DNA from: Lentzea pudingi
GTDB lineage: Bacteria; Actinomycetota; Actinomycetes; Mycobacteriales; Pseudonocardiaceae
Direction of reading: 5' to 3'
Length of the DNA: 64,000 bases
Assembly: GCF_014646255.1 (NCBI RefSeq)
Contig: NZ_BMNC01000016.1
Span: 62,001 to 126,000, forward strand
The notes beneath the pieces are model-generated. The model saw nothing but the letters and a program-made list of their open reading frames with translations, was not told the origin of the DNA and did no database searches. Position numbers and translations under genes: made by a program. The first letter of the stretch is position 1. Each line of letters opens with the position of its first letter. Of the stretch, positions 9,037-16,999 are shown in pieces.

Positions 9037-9915
9037 TCAGAGCTTGTAGACCTCGATCTTCCCGAGCCGCTCGGGCTTGACCACGGACGGGTTCGAGTCC
9101 GGCGCCGTCAGGCACACGAGGTGGTCGTCGACGACGGCGACGGCGAACACCGTCTGCGTCGTCTCGACCCGGTGCGTGATCTTGCCGCCCTCGGTCACCC
9201 GGAACGCCGCGGGCTGCAACGCCGGCGCCACCCACACGCCGTCCCCGTCACCCGCGATCCCGTCCGGCGCGATGCCGAACTCCTTCACATCGGCCCACAC
9301 CCTGCGGTTTTGCAACGATCCGTTTCGGTCGACCGAAAACGAAGTGAGGTGGAATGCAACGGTCTCGGCGACGACGAGGATGGTGCCGCTCTCCGACTCG
9401 CCGGTCGGATCGGGCAGCAGCGCCATGCCGTTCGGGAACTTCAGGTCCTCGGCGACGACGCTGACAGACCCGTCGGGCTGCACGAGGGCGAGCGCGGCGC
9501 CCTGCGGGTCGAAGTCCGGTTCGAGCAGCCGCGGAATGCCGACCTCGTCGATCAGGCCGTGCAGGTCGAAGCCGAAGTTGCCGACGTACGCGCGACCCTC
9601 GCCGTCGACGAGCATGTCGTTGGCGTGGAAGGTCGCGATATCCGATATATCAGCGTGCAGGACGAGGTCACCGCCCTCGAGACGGCGGACCGTGCGGTCG
9701 AGCATCGAGACGACGAGCAGGCGTCCGTCGGGCAGCCAGCCGAGACCGGAGGGCTGGCCGTCGAAGGCCACGACGACCTCGTCGTCCCCTGTCGTCAGGT
9801 CGAGTGCGTGGACTTCGCCCGCGTAGAAGTCGGAGTAGTAGAGGCGGCCGTCGGGGCCGCGTCGCGGTCCCTCGCCGAAGTGGAGACCTTCCCGCACAAC
9901 CCTCGTGTCAGCCAT
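9037..9915 (-). CDS. SMP-30/gluconolactonase-like beta-propeller enzyme
   Basis: A 292-residue six-bladed beta-propeller of the SMP-30/gluconolaconase/LRE family, whose members hydrolyse lactones with a bound divalent metal. It shows the expected GLHFGEGPRRGPDGRLYYSD start (metal-ligand Glu), the NDMLVDGEGRAYVGNFGFD segment and the KFPNGMALLPD loop. No signal peptide is present, so it is cytoplasmic. Its ATG overlaps the end of the upstream MFS transporter gene by eight bases, so the two are co-transcribed from the promoter near 11166. A shared job, such as uptake or export of a sugar acid or lactone, is an inference. The substrate cannot be read from the sequence. Confidence 0.85.
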   Translation of the reverse strand: MADTRVVREGLHFGEGPRRGPDGRLYYSDFYAGEVHALDLTTGDDEVVVAFDGQPSGLGWLPDGRLLVVSMLDRTVRRLEGGDLVLHADISDIATFHANDMLVDGEGRAYVGNFGFDLHGLIDEVGIPRLLEPDFDPQGAALALVQPDGSVSVVAEDLKFPNGMALLPDPTGESESGTILVVAETVAFHLTSFSVDRNGSLQNRRVWADVKEFGIAPDGIAGDGDGVWVAPALQPAAFRVTEGGKITHRVETTQTVFAVAVVDDHLVCLTAPDSNPSVVKPERLGKIEVYKL

Positions 9916-11149
9916 GGGCCTCGACGCTAGACGCGGCCGGCAGGTCCCGCATAGACCGCAACGGCGAGAACAGCACCCACACCATGCCGGCCACCGAGCC
10001 GACCAGCGACACCCACAGCGTCGGCACGATCCCGATCCAGGACCCGAGCCCGCCGCCGAGCAACGCGCCCAGCGGCGTCGCGCCCCACACGACCCAGCGG
10101 ATCGAGGCGTTCATGCGGCCCAGCAGGTGGTCGGGGCAGATCGCCTGCCGGTAGCTCACCTGGCCGACGTTGTAGACGACGACGCCGAAAGAGCTGATCG
10201 CGAGCCCCGCCATCGCGAACGTGATGCCCCAGCCCGGTTTCGTGAACGGCATCAGTAGAACGAACGGCCAGGTCAGCAGCGGTACGAGCCAGATCAGCCG
10301 AGCCTGCCCGATCAGCACGCCCAGCCGGTGCGCGACCATCGCGCCGAGCACGCCGCCGACGCCGCTCGCGCTGAAGACCAGGCCGGCCGTGCCCTCGCTC
10401 AGCCCGGCGACCCGCAGCAGGAACAGCACGCTGACGGCGTTCTGGATGCCGTGGAAGAAGTTCGAGGTGCCGGTGCAGGCCACGATCTTGCGCAGAGTGG
10501 CGTTGCCGAAGACGAACCGGAGCCCTTCCACGATCTCGCGCCGCAGGTGCGGGTCGGGGTGGCGTTCCGGAGTGGTCTCCGCCGTCTTGATCCGGGCCAG
10601 GAAGAACGCCGAGCTCAGGTAGCCGAGCCCCGTCGCGAGCACGCCGTTGGCCGCGCCGAGGAACTGCGCCACGTACCCGCCGATCGCCGGTCCTGACACA
10701 TCCGCCACGGACATGCTGGCCTGCAGTTTCGAGTTGCCCTCGACGAGTTGGCCGCGCCCCACGAGCGACGGCAGGTACGACTGGTAGGCGACGTCGAAGA
10801 AGACCGTGCACACGCCGATCACGAGGCTCACGAGGATCAGTTGTGGCAGGTCGAGGACGCCCATCCACCCCGCGACGGGCACGCTCAGCATCAGCGTGGC
10901 GCGGGCGACGTCCATCGCGATCATGAGCGGTTTGCGGCGCATCCGGTCGACCCAGACGCCCGCGGGCAGGCCGATCAGCAGGAACGCCGCCGTGCTGGCC
11001 GCGGCGAGCAGCCCCATCTCGAACGGTGTCGCGTGCAGCGCGCCGGCCGCGAGCAGCGGGATGACGGTGATGCCGATGCTCACACCGAACTGGCTGATCG
11101 TGTCGCCGATCCACAGCCGGCGGAAGTCGTGATGCCCCCAAAGCGCCAT
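9908..11149 (-). CDS. Major facilitator superfamily transporter
   Basis: A 413-residue membrane protein with about 12 hydrophobic helices and the MFS loop motif GLPAGVWVDRMRRKP after the second helix. It looks like a drug or metabolite exporter of the MFS_3/enterobactin-exporter type. The ATG start at 11149 lies 17 bases from a 28-bp perfect inverted repeat (11166-11193). That repeat also flanks a divergent winged-helix regulator gene, so this transporter is very probably controlled by that regulator. The 3' end overlaps the lactonase-like gene by eight bases. The substrate is unknown. Confidence 0.9.
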   Translation of the reverse strand: MALWGHHDFRRLWIGDTISQFGVSIGITVIPLLAAGALHATPFEMGLLAAASTAAFLLIGLPAGVWVDRMRRKPLMIAMDVARATLMLSVPVAGWMGVLDLPQLILVSLVIGVCTVFFDVAYQSYLPSLVGRGQLVEGNSKLQASMSVADVSGPAIGGYVAQFLGAANGVLATGLGYLSSAFFLARIKTAETTPERHPDPHLRREIVEGLRFVFGNATLRKIVACTGTSNFFHGIQNAVSVLFLLRVAGLSEGTAGLVFSASGVGGVLGAMVAHRLGVLIGQARLIWLVPLLTWPFVLLMPFTKPGWGITFAMAGLAISSFGVVVYNVGQVSYRQAICPDHLLGRMNASIRWVVWGATPLGALLGGGLGSWIGIVPTLWVSLVGSVAGMVWVLFSPLRSMRDLPAASSVEAHG

Positions 11150-11165
11150 GCCGGGAAGTCTGCGC

Positions 11166-11193
11166 TGAGTGATTGGAAACTGTCAATCACTCA
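11166..11193. promoter_or_regulatory. Operator in the MFS/regulator divergent promoter
   Basis: A perfect inverted repeat with 10-bp arms TGAGTGATTG and CAATCACTCA around an 8-bp spacer. It sits centrally in the 58-bp gap between the MFS start (11149) and the winged-helix regulator start (11208). This is the expected layout for an autoregulated ArsR-like repressor site. Confidence 0.75.
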
Positions 11194-11207
11194 CTTACAC
11201 TGGGCGC

Positions 11208-11708
11208 GTGCCACTCTCCCGGAAGCGACGTCCCGCGACGAGCGAGGAGGCCGCGGCGCTGAGCTCTGACCTGCGGCTGCGGATGATCCGCATGACGTTC
11301 GAGCGCCCGCTCACCAACAAGGAGCTGGCGCAGCGCCTCGGCAAGGACCCGGCCACGACGCTGCACCACGTGCGCAAGCTCGTCGCCGCCGGATTTCTGC
11401 AGGCGATGCCGTCCCGTGCGGGCAACCGGGGCGCGAAAGAGATCCCGTACCGGTCGACAGGGCTGTCGTGGCAGCTCGACAACAGCGAAAATGCGGTCGC
11501 CGTCGGCGAGGCGATGCTGCACGCTTTCCTCGGCGAGGTCGCCGACATCGGGCTCAGTGACGTGGATCAGAGCCGTCTGGTCGTCACCGTCGACCCCGAG
11601 GAACTAAAGCAGCGGCTCGCGTCGTTGATGGATGAGCTGGCCGCGCAACCGGTCGATCCGGATGTTCCCCGTGTGGCGATCTACCTCGCGGTGTATCCGG
11701 GGGACTAA
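11208..11708 (+). CDS. ArsR-like winged-helix transcriptional regulator
   Basis: A 166-residue DNA-binding protein. Residues about 15-80 form a winged helix: LRLRMIRMTFERPLTNKELAQRL, then KDPATTLHHVRKLVAAGFL as recognition helix and wing. It looks like the HTH_20 type found in ArsR relatives. The C-terminal half is probably for dimerisation or ligand binding and has no recognisable domain. I chose the GTG at 11208, just after the operator, because upstream codons would run through the palindrome. It probably represses both itself and the divergent MFS/lactonase pair. The gene is followed after 25 bases by hflX, which keeps its usual place after dapF apart from this insertion. Confidence 0.82.
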   Translation: MPLSRKRRPATSEEAAALSSDLRLRMIRMTFERPLTNKELAQRLGKDPATTLHHVRKLVAAGFLQAMPSRAGNRGAKEIPYRSTGLSWQLDNSENAVAVGEAMLHAFLGEVADIGLSDVDQSRLVVTVDPEELKQRLASLMDELAAQPVDPDVPRVAIYLAVYPGD

Positions 11709-11733
11709 CTGTCCGTGGGACGATGAAGGGCAA

Positions 11734-13194
11734 ATGACGGAAAACATCCAGAGCACAGAGTTCGACCCCGAGTTCGACACCACCTGGGAAGAGGAAGAAC
11801 TCTCCACCGGTGACTTCGAACGCGTCGAGCGTGCCGCGCTGCGCCGTGTCGCGGGGCTCTCCACCGAGCTCGAGGACGTCACCGAGGTCGAGTACCGCCA
11901 GCTTCGCCTGGAGCGGGTCGTGCTCGTCGGGGTGTGGACCGAGGGCACGGCAGCCGACTCCGACGCGTCGATGGCCGAACTCGCCCGCCTCGCCGAGACT
12001 GCGGGCTCCGAGGTGCTCGAAGGCGTCGTACAGCGCCGTGACAAGCCGGACGCGGCGACGTACATCGGCTCCGGCAAGGTCTCGGAGCTGCGGGACGTCG
12101 TGCAGTCGACCGGCGCGGACACGGTGATCTGCGACGGTGAGCTCTCGCCCGGCCAGCTGCGTCAGCTGGAGGAGAAGCTCAAGGTCAAGGTCATCGACCG
12201 CACCGCGCTCATCCTGGACATCTTCGCGCAGCACGCGCAGTCCAAGGAGGGCAAGGCGCAGGTCGAGCTGGCCCAGCTGCAGTACCTGATGCCGCGGCTG
12301 CGCGGCTGGGGTGAGTCGCTGTCGCGCCAGGCCGGTGGTCGTGCCGGCGGTGGCAACGGTGGCGTGGGTCTGCGCGGTCCCGGTGAGACCAAGATCGAGA
12401 CCGACCGCCGCAGGATCCGCGCGCGCATCGCCAAGCTGCGCCGCGAGATCGCCGCGATCGGCGTCGTCCGCGAGACCAAGCGGGGTCGCCGCACGGCGAA
12501 CGAGATCCCGAGCATCGCGATCGCGGGGTACACGAACGCGGGCAAGTCGTCGCTGCTCAACGCCCTGACGGGCGCCGGTGTCCTGGTGGAGGACGCGCTG
12601 TTCGCCACCCTCGACCCGACGACGCGCCGCGCGCTGACGCCCGAAGGCCTGCCGTACACGCTGACGGACACGGTCGGCTTCGTCCGGCACCTGCCCCACC
12701 AGCTGGTCGAGGCGTTCCGCTCCACGCTGGAGGAGGTCGGCCAGTCCGACCTGCTCGTGCACGTGGTCGACGGCTCCGACGGCATGCCGGAGAAGCAGGT
12801 CAAGGCCGTGCGCGAGGTCCTCGCCGAGATCAACGACGAGTCCGGCACGCCGATGCCGCGCGAGCTGCTCGTCGTGAACAAGATCGACGCCGTGGGCGAT
12901 CTGGGCATGGCCCGGCTGCGGCACCTGTTCCCGGACGCCGAGTTCGTGTCGGCGCACTCGGGCCTCGGCATCGAGGAGCTGCGGGTCCGCATCGCCGAGC
13001 TGATGCCCCGGCCCGAGGTCGTGGTCGAGGCCCTCGTGCCGTACGCGCGCGGCGAGGTCGTCGCCCGCGTGCACCGCGACGGCGAGGTGCTGTCCGAGAA
13101 GCACACGGAGTCGGGCACGCTGCTCAGCGCCCGCGTGCGTCCGGACCTCGCCGGCGTGCTCGAGGAGTTCGCGACGAACGGGACGCCTGCTTGA
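11734..13194 (+). CDS. hflX: GTPase HflX
   Basis: A ribosome-associated GTPase that, in studied bacteria, splits stalled or heat-damaged 70S ribosomes and is linked to antibiotic tolerance. The 486-residue protein has the HflX N-terminal domain, then a glycine-rich loop ending in GPGETKIETDRR. The GTPase domain has G1 GYTNAGKSS (about 266-274), G3 DTVGF (about 311), G4 NKID (about 381) and a short C-terminal domain. I chose the ATG at 11734, since the in-frame extension runs back into the regulator gene. The region before residue 60 is acidic, as is common in actinobacterial HflX. The stop overlaps the next gene's TTG. Confidence 0.96.
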   Translation: MTENIQSTEFDPEFDTTWEEEELSTGDFERVERAALRRVAGLSTELEDVTEVEYRQLRLERVVLVGVWTEGTAADSDASMAELARLAETAGSEVLEGVVQRRDKPDAATYIGSGKVSELRDVVQSTGADTVICDGELSPGQLRQLEEKLKVKVIDRTALILDIFAQHAQSKEGKAQVELAQLQYLMPRLRGWGESLSRQAGGRAGGGNGGVGLRGPGETKIETDRRRIRARIAKLRREIAAIGVVRETKRGRRTANEIPSIAIAGYTNAGKSSLLNALTGAGVLVEDALFATLDPTTRRALTPEGLPYTLTDTVGFVRHLPHQLVEAFRSTLEEVGQSDLLVHVVDGSDGMPEKQVKAVREVLAEINDESGTPMPRELLVVNKIDAVGDLGMARLRHLFPDAEFVSAHSGLGIEELRVRIAELMPRPEVVVEALVPYARGEVVARVHRDGEVLSEKHTESGTLLSARVRPDLAGVLEEFATNGTPA

Positions 13195-14150
13195 TCCTCC
13201 CGCCCCCACCGGTGGACGTGTGCCCGGTAGCCATGCAGGAGCTCTCCGGGCTCACGTCCGACGGCAAGCAGTTCTTCGCCGTCAGCGACAGCGACAACGG
13301 GACGCTGCGCATCCAGGTCATGGGCCGCGACTGCGTCGTGAAGCGCACGATCACTGCGCCCGTCGACCCGTACGACGTCGAAGACCTGGCGATGACGCCG
13401 GACGGCACCCTCTGGGCGTCCGACACCGGCGACAACGGCAAGTCCCGCTCCACGGTCGCCCTGCACAAGGTGTCGCCTTCGGGTGCCGTGGAGCGGTTCC
13501 GCGTCACGTACCCGGACGGCAAGCACGACGCCGAGGCGCTGCTCATCGACAAGTCCGGTACGCCGTACATCATCACCAAGGAACCCCTCGGCTCCGCGCT
13601 GGTGTACCGCCCGACTGCCCCGCTCCGAACTGATGCGTCGGTGCCGTTGGAGCAGGTCACCCGCGTGTCGCTGTCGACGACGGACACCCCCGGCGGCCCG
13701 CTGGAGGGCACTCTCGACTCGCGCCTGGTGACCGGAGCGGCCTCCATGGCCGACGGCTCCGTCATCGCCCTGCGCACCTACACCGACGCGTACCTGTACC
13801 CGGTCCCCGACGGTGACGTCGTCAAGGCCCTGTCCGGCGACCCGGTCCGCGTCCCGCTGCCGAACGAGCCCCAGGGCGAGGCCATCGCCTTCGACCCGGA
13901 CGGCACCCTGCTCTCCGCTTCCGAAGGCGCGGGCACCCCGATCCGCGCCGTCGCGGGCGCCGCGGCCCTGGCCCAGCCAGCCCCGCCGACGACGACCACG
14001 ACGCCACCCCCGGCCGCTGACCAGCCGGAGGCCGCGCCGCCGGACTCGTCGGGCGGCGCGTGGCAGAACTGGCCCCTGGCGCTGAGCCTGGGCGGCCTCG
14101 TGCTCGTCGTAGCCCTCGTCATCGGCCTGCGCTTCCGCCGCCGCGCCTGA
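13191..14150 (+). CDS. Beta-propeller-like protein with C-terminal membrane anchor, no signal peptide
   Basis: A 319-residue protein whose body (about residues 10-245) contains propeller-like repeats such as PDGTLWASDTGDN and DPDGTLLSASEG. A Thr/Pro-rich linker follows (about 265-290), then a single membrane helix (about 296-314) and the basic tail RFRRRA. This layout is that of a surface protein held by a C-terminal anchor, yet there is no signal peptide. The start I can support is the TTG at 13191, which overlaps the hflX stop, and it enters almost directly into the presumed mature domain. The leader may have been lost, or the start may be misjudged. Function unknown; the resemblance to NHL/SMP-30-like propellers is weak. 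Confidence 0.7.
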   Translation: MILPPPPVDVCPVAMQELSGLTSDGKQFFAVSDSDNGTLRIQVMGRDCVVKRTITAPVDPYDVEDLAMTPDGTLWASDTGDNGKSRSTVALHKVSPSGAVERFRVTYPDGKHDAEALLIDKSGTPYIITKEPLGSALVYRPTAPLRTDASVPLEQVTRVSLSTTDTPGGPLEGTLDSRLVTGAASMADGSVIALRTYTDAYLYPVPDGDVVKALSGDPVRVPLPNEPQGEAIAFDPDGTLLSASEGAGTPIRAVAGAAALAQPAPPTTTTTPPPAADQPEAAPPDSSGGAWQNWPLALSLGGLVLVVALVIGLRFRRRA

Positions 14151-15260
14151 TCAGTCCCAGGCGACCGGCATCCGCTCGAGCCCGCCGATCACCAGGCTCG
14201 CCCGGTGCGGCAGCTCGCCCTCGCCGACGGCGAGCCGCAACTTCGGGAACCGCGTGAACAGCCCGGGATAGGCGATCTTCAACTCGATCCGCGCCAGGTG
14301 CTGCCCGATGCACTGGTGGATGCCGTGACCGAACGCGAGATGCCCCGCCGTCCCCCGCGCCAGGTCCAGAACGTCGGGATCGGCGTAGCGAGCCGGATCA
14401 CGGTTGGCCGAGCCCAGCTCGACGAACACGGTGTCACCCGCGCGCACGACGACACCGTCGATCTCGACGTCCTCCAACGCCGTCCGCGCCGTCGCGGGCG
14501 TCAAACTGATGTACCGCAGCAGCTCCTCGACGGCCGCCCCGGGATCAGCGAGCATCGCCCGCACCCGAGCCGGCTCGCGCAGCAGCTCCAGCGTCCCGAG
14601 CGACAACATGTTCGTGGTCGTGTCGAGCCCGCCGCCGAGCAACGCCATGCCCATCGCGGCCATCTCGTCGTCACTCAGATCGTGGTCCGCATGGACCAGG
14701 TCGCTGAGCAGGTCGTCCGTCGGCCGCGCTCGTTTGGCCGCGACCATCTCCAGCATGAACAGCTGCAGCCGCTCGAACGCGGCGAACATCGCGACGGCCT
14801 CGTCGGCCTCCGCGCCGCTGGCCCCGGTGAGCAGCATCGCGTCCTGCTGGAACTCCGTCCGCCGCCCGTACGGCACCCCGAGCAGCTCGCAGATCATCAG
14901 CCCCGGCACGGGCACCGCGAAGTGCTCGACCAGGTCGGCGGGCGACCCCTGCGCGGCCAGCGCGTCGAGGTGCTCACTGGTGATCACCTCGAGCCGCTCG
15001 GCGAGCAACCGCATCCGCCGCACCGTGAACTGACCGGTCAGCCTGCTCCGGTACCGCGTGTGGTCCGGCGGGTCGTGGTCGGTGAACGCACCGGGCGGCG
15101 ACGGCGGCGCGTCCCCGGGGCTTCCCGGTCCGAACGGGTTGTGCATCAGGTCCGGCCGGATGCTGAACCGGCCGTCCGCGAGCACCGCGCGCACCGTCGC
15201 GTGGTCGTGCGCCCGCCAGCCGGCGTGCCCATCCGGGAACGTCATCGGACTCAGTGGCAT
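14151..15260 (-). CDS. Cytochrome P450
   Basis: A 369-residue soluble bacterial P450 monooxygenase. It has the I-helix segment ALLGGGLDTTTN (the usual acidic residue-Thr pair becomes DT), the K-helix ExxR as EELLR, and the heme loop FGHGIHQCIG with the thiolate Cys317. It is on the short side for a P450 (usually about 400), with a brief N-terminus starting MPLSPMTFPDGHAGW. I chose the ATG at 15260 because GGGGGAG precedes it; the frame is open further upstream without P450 character. No ferredoxin or reductase gene lies nearby, so electrons must come from elsewhere. The substrate is unknown. It is divergent from an unusual regulator at 15340, which probably controls it. Confidence 0.92.
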   Translation of the reverse strand: MPLSPMTFPDGHAGWRAHDHATVRAVLADGRFSIRPDLMHNPFGPGSPGDAPPSPPGAFTDHDPPDHTRYRSRLTGQFTVRRMRLLAERLEVITSEHLDALAAQGSPADLVEHFAVPVPGLMICELLGVPYGRRTEFQQDAMLLTGASGAEADEAVAMFAAFERLQLFMLEMVAAKRARPTDDLLSDLVHADHDLSDDEMAAMGMALLGGGLDTTTNMLSLGTLELLREPARVRAMLADPGAAVEELLRYISLTPATARTALEDVEIDGVVVRAGDTVFVELGSANRDPARYADPDVLDLARGTAGHLAFGHGIHQCIGQHLARIELKIAYPGLFTRFPKLRLAVGEGELPHRASLVIGGLERMPVAWD

Positions 15261-15269
15261 TGCTCCCCC

Positions 15270-15340
15270 TTGCAACGAGGTCGTTTCCCCTCCTTGCAAG
15301 CTAAAAACGTTTGCGGACGAAGTCAAAAGACTCATTGCAA
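15270..15340. promoter_or_regulatory. Three TTGCAA palindromes in the P450/regulator divergent promoter
   Basis: TTGCAA occurs at 15270-15275, 15294-15299 and 15335-15340 in the 79-bp gap, the last inside CATTGCAATG at the regulator start. The first two are embedded in the direct repeat CCTTGCAA. This is a candidate binding array for the divergent regulator; it is seen by eye only. Confidence 0.45.
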
Positions 15341-16110
15341 TGGCCTGGAGCGCAAGGCACCATGATGTTGTGCCTGGTAAGCGACTAGACGAAGAAGAAC
15401 GGCAGCTCATCGCCCAGTTCCTCTGGGACGGGCTGGGGTACTCCGAAATCGGGAGGCGGTTGCAAAGGCCGGCCTCGACGATCCAGCGCGAAGTGACCCG
15501 CAACGGTGGCCACAACAACTACCGGCCGGGCGCCGCGCACCGTGCGGCGAGCGAGCGGGCGATGCGCCGGATGCCGTCCGTCGACGACCTCGACATCGAC
15601 GAGGAGGCGTACTCGTTCGACCGCAGCCCGGTGAAGGTGCAGGAGTTCCACCTGAGGCTGCTCGCGGTCTTCCGCCAGACCGGGCTGTCGCGCACGGCGG
15701 CGCGGATCCTCGCCGAGATCTTCATGACCGACAAGGGCAGCCTGACCGCGACCGAGCTCGTGCTGCGGCTGTCGGTCAGCCCGGCGACGGTCTCGCGGTC
15801 CACGGCCTACCTGCAGGAGATCGACCTGCTGCACAGCGAGCGCGACGGCAAACGCGTGCGCTACTTCCTGGGCGACGACCTCTGGTACCAGGCGTGGTTG
15901 TCCAGCGGCCAGCGCAACGCGACCTGGGCGGACACCGGACTGGACGGTGCCGAGATCTTCGGTCTCGACACACCGGTCGGTGCCCGCCTCAAGGACATGG
16001 GGCAGTTCTTCGCGTTCGTCGTCGTCGACATGGACGCCACGCGCGAGAAGTGGCTCGACTTCTTCGGCAAGAAGAAACGGGCCCGCGGAGAAGCTACGGA
16101 AGGCGCCTGA
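15340..16110 (+). CDS. Regulator with IS30-type HTH fused to a MarR/GbsR-like domain
   Basis: A transcription factor of about 256 residues. The N-terminal part (about 15-75) has the IS30-transposase-style helix-turn-helix LGYSEIGRRLQRPASTIQREV followed by RNGG and a basic tail. The middle (about 95-180) is a winged helix like GbsR/MarR proteins, with AARILAEIFMTDKGSLT and LSVSPATVSRSTAYL. A C-terminal helical region may dimerise. It is not a transposase: there is no DDE catalytic core. The start is uncertain between the ATG at 15340 and the GTG at 15370; neither has a strong ribosome binding site. It is divergent from the P450 and convergent with lexA, overlapping it by 17 bases. Confidence 0.8.
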   Translation: MAWSARHHDVVPGKRLDEEERQLIAQFLWDGLGYSEIGRRLQRPASTIQREVTRNGGHNNYRPGAAHRAASERAMRRMPSVDDLDIDEEAYSFDRSPVKVQEFHLRLLAVFRQTGLSRTAARILAEIFMTDKGSLTATELVLRLSVSPATVSRSTAYLQEIDLLHSERDGKRVRYFLGDDLWYQAWLSSGQRNATWADTGLDGAEIFGLDTPVGARLKDMGQFFAFVVVDMDATREKWLDFFGKKKRARGEATEGA

Positions 16111-16780
16111 GCACCGTCACGACCTTGCCGAGGATGGTGGCCTCGTCGCCGTTGATCGGCTGGTAGGCCGTGTTGTGCGGCATCAGCCACACGTGGCCGT
16201 CCTTGCGCTTGAACGTCTTCACGGTCGCCTCGCCGTCGATCATGGCGGCGACGATCTCGCCCTGGTCGGCCGTGGGCTGCTTGCGGATCACGACCCAGTC
16301 GCCGTCGGTGATCGCGGCGTCGACCATCGAGTCGCCGACGACGCGCAGCAGGAACAGCTCACCCTCGCCGACGATCTCACGCGGCAGCGGGAACACGTCC
16401 TCGATCGACTCCTCGGCCAGGATCGGGCCACCGGCAGCGATCCGGCCGAGCATCGGCACGTACGCGGGCGTCGGCTTGGACATCGGGTCGAGACCGGCGT
16501 CGATCTCGTTCGGCAACATCCCGACCGCGCGCGGGCGGTTCGGGTCGCGGCGCAGGAAGCCCTTCCGCTCCAGCGCGCGCAACTGGTACGCGACGGACGA
16601 GGTCGACGTGAGGCCCACGGCCTCGCCGATCTCGCGCACGCTCGGCGGGTAACCGAAACGGTCGACCCAATCGCGGATCACGTCGAGCACCTTGCGCTGA
16701 CGCAGGGTCAGGCCGGCGTTCCCCGCGATCTCATTCATCTGTGTCTCCACAAGAGCCGGGTCGATCGTCTTGCCTGCCAC
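16094..16780 (-). CDS. lexA: SOS repressor LexA
   Basis: Represses DNA-damage genes and cleaves itself when stimulated by RecA filaments. The 228-residue protein has an N-terminal winged helix (about 25-85, with GYPPSVREIGEAVGL as the DNA-reading part). The cleavage site is Ala116-Gly117 in RIAAGGPI, and the catalytic dyad is Ser151 (GDSMV) and Lys188 (ATVKTF). I chose the GTG at 16780 because GAGGAGG precedes it; upstream codons in the same frame run into the SOS boxes. A LexA box at 16872-16887 lies 92 bases upstream, so the gene is autoregulated. The order lexA / divergent SOS gene / nrdR matches mycobacteria and corynebacteria. Confidence 0.97.
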   Translation of the reverse strand: MAGKTIDPALVETQMNEIAGNAGLTLRQRKVLDVIRDWVDRFGYPPSVREIGEAVGLTSTSSVAYQLRALERKGFLRRDPNRPRAVGMLPNEIDAGLDPMSKPTPAYVPMLGRIAAGGPILAEESIEDVFPLPREIVGEGELFLLRVVGDSMVDAAITDGDWVVIRKQPTADQGEIVAAMIDGEATVKTFKRKDGHVWLMPHNTAYQPINGDEATILGKVVTVLRRLP

Positions 16781-16871
16781 GGTCGCTGTCCTCCTCGCCG
16801 CCCCCAGTTCGAATGGGATTCCGGCCTCCGTCGATCTTCGTGCTCGACGGTAGTCGTGTTTGCTGCACAGA

Positions 16872-16887
16872 TCAAACACCTGTTCGA
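16872..16887. promoter_or_regulatory. LexA box upstream of lexA
   Basis: TCAAAC-ACCT-GTTCGA, one base off the actinobacterial consensus TCGAAC-N4-GTTCGA. It is the box nearer to lexA and probably mediates its autorepression. Confidence 0.8.
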
Positions 16888-16950
16888 GGTATTTGGGCGC
16901 GTGTTGTGGCGTTCGGAGAGCGGGTCTGGTAGAAATTCGCACGGACGTTC

Positions 16951-16970
16951 GATCGAACCCCTGTTCGATC
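16951..16970. promoter_or_regulatory. Perfect LexA box upstream of the small SOS membrane protein
   Basis: A 20-bp palindrome, GATCGAAC-CCCT-GTTCGATC, containing the exact consensus core TCGAAC-N4-GTTCGA. It ends 29 bases before the ATG at 17000. Confidence 0.92.
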
Positions 16971-16999
16971 AAGGTGTTTGACCTGCGATGGAGGTCGTG

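Noticed and set aside
9640..9662. A cluster of GATATATC-like sequence, also seen near 31450, 34737, 36204, 37191 and 63224
   Set aside because: It looked like a motif with rare ATA codons, but a rough estimate from base composition gives a similar number of ATATCNG sites by chance in 64 kb, and the contexts are unrelated.
15340..15600. IS30 insertion sequence
   Set aside because: Only the helix-turn-helix resembles IS30. There is no DDE catalytic domain and no terminal inverted repeats or target duplication.
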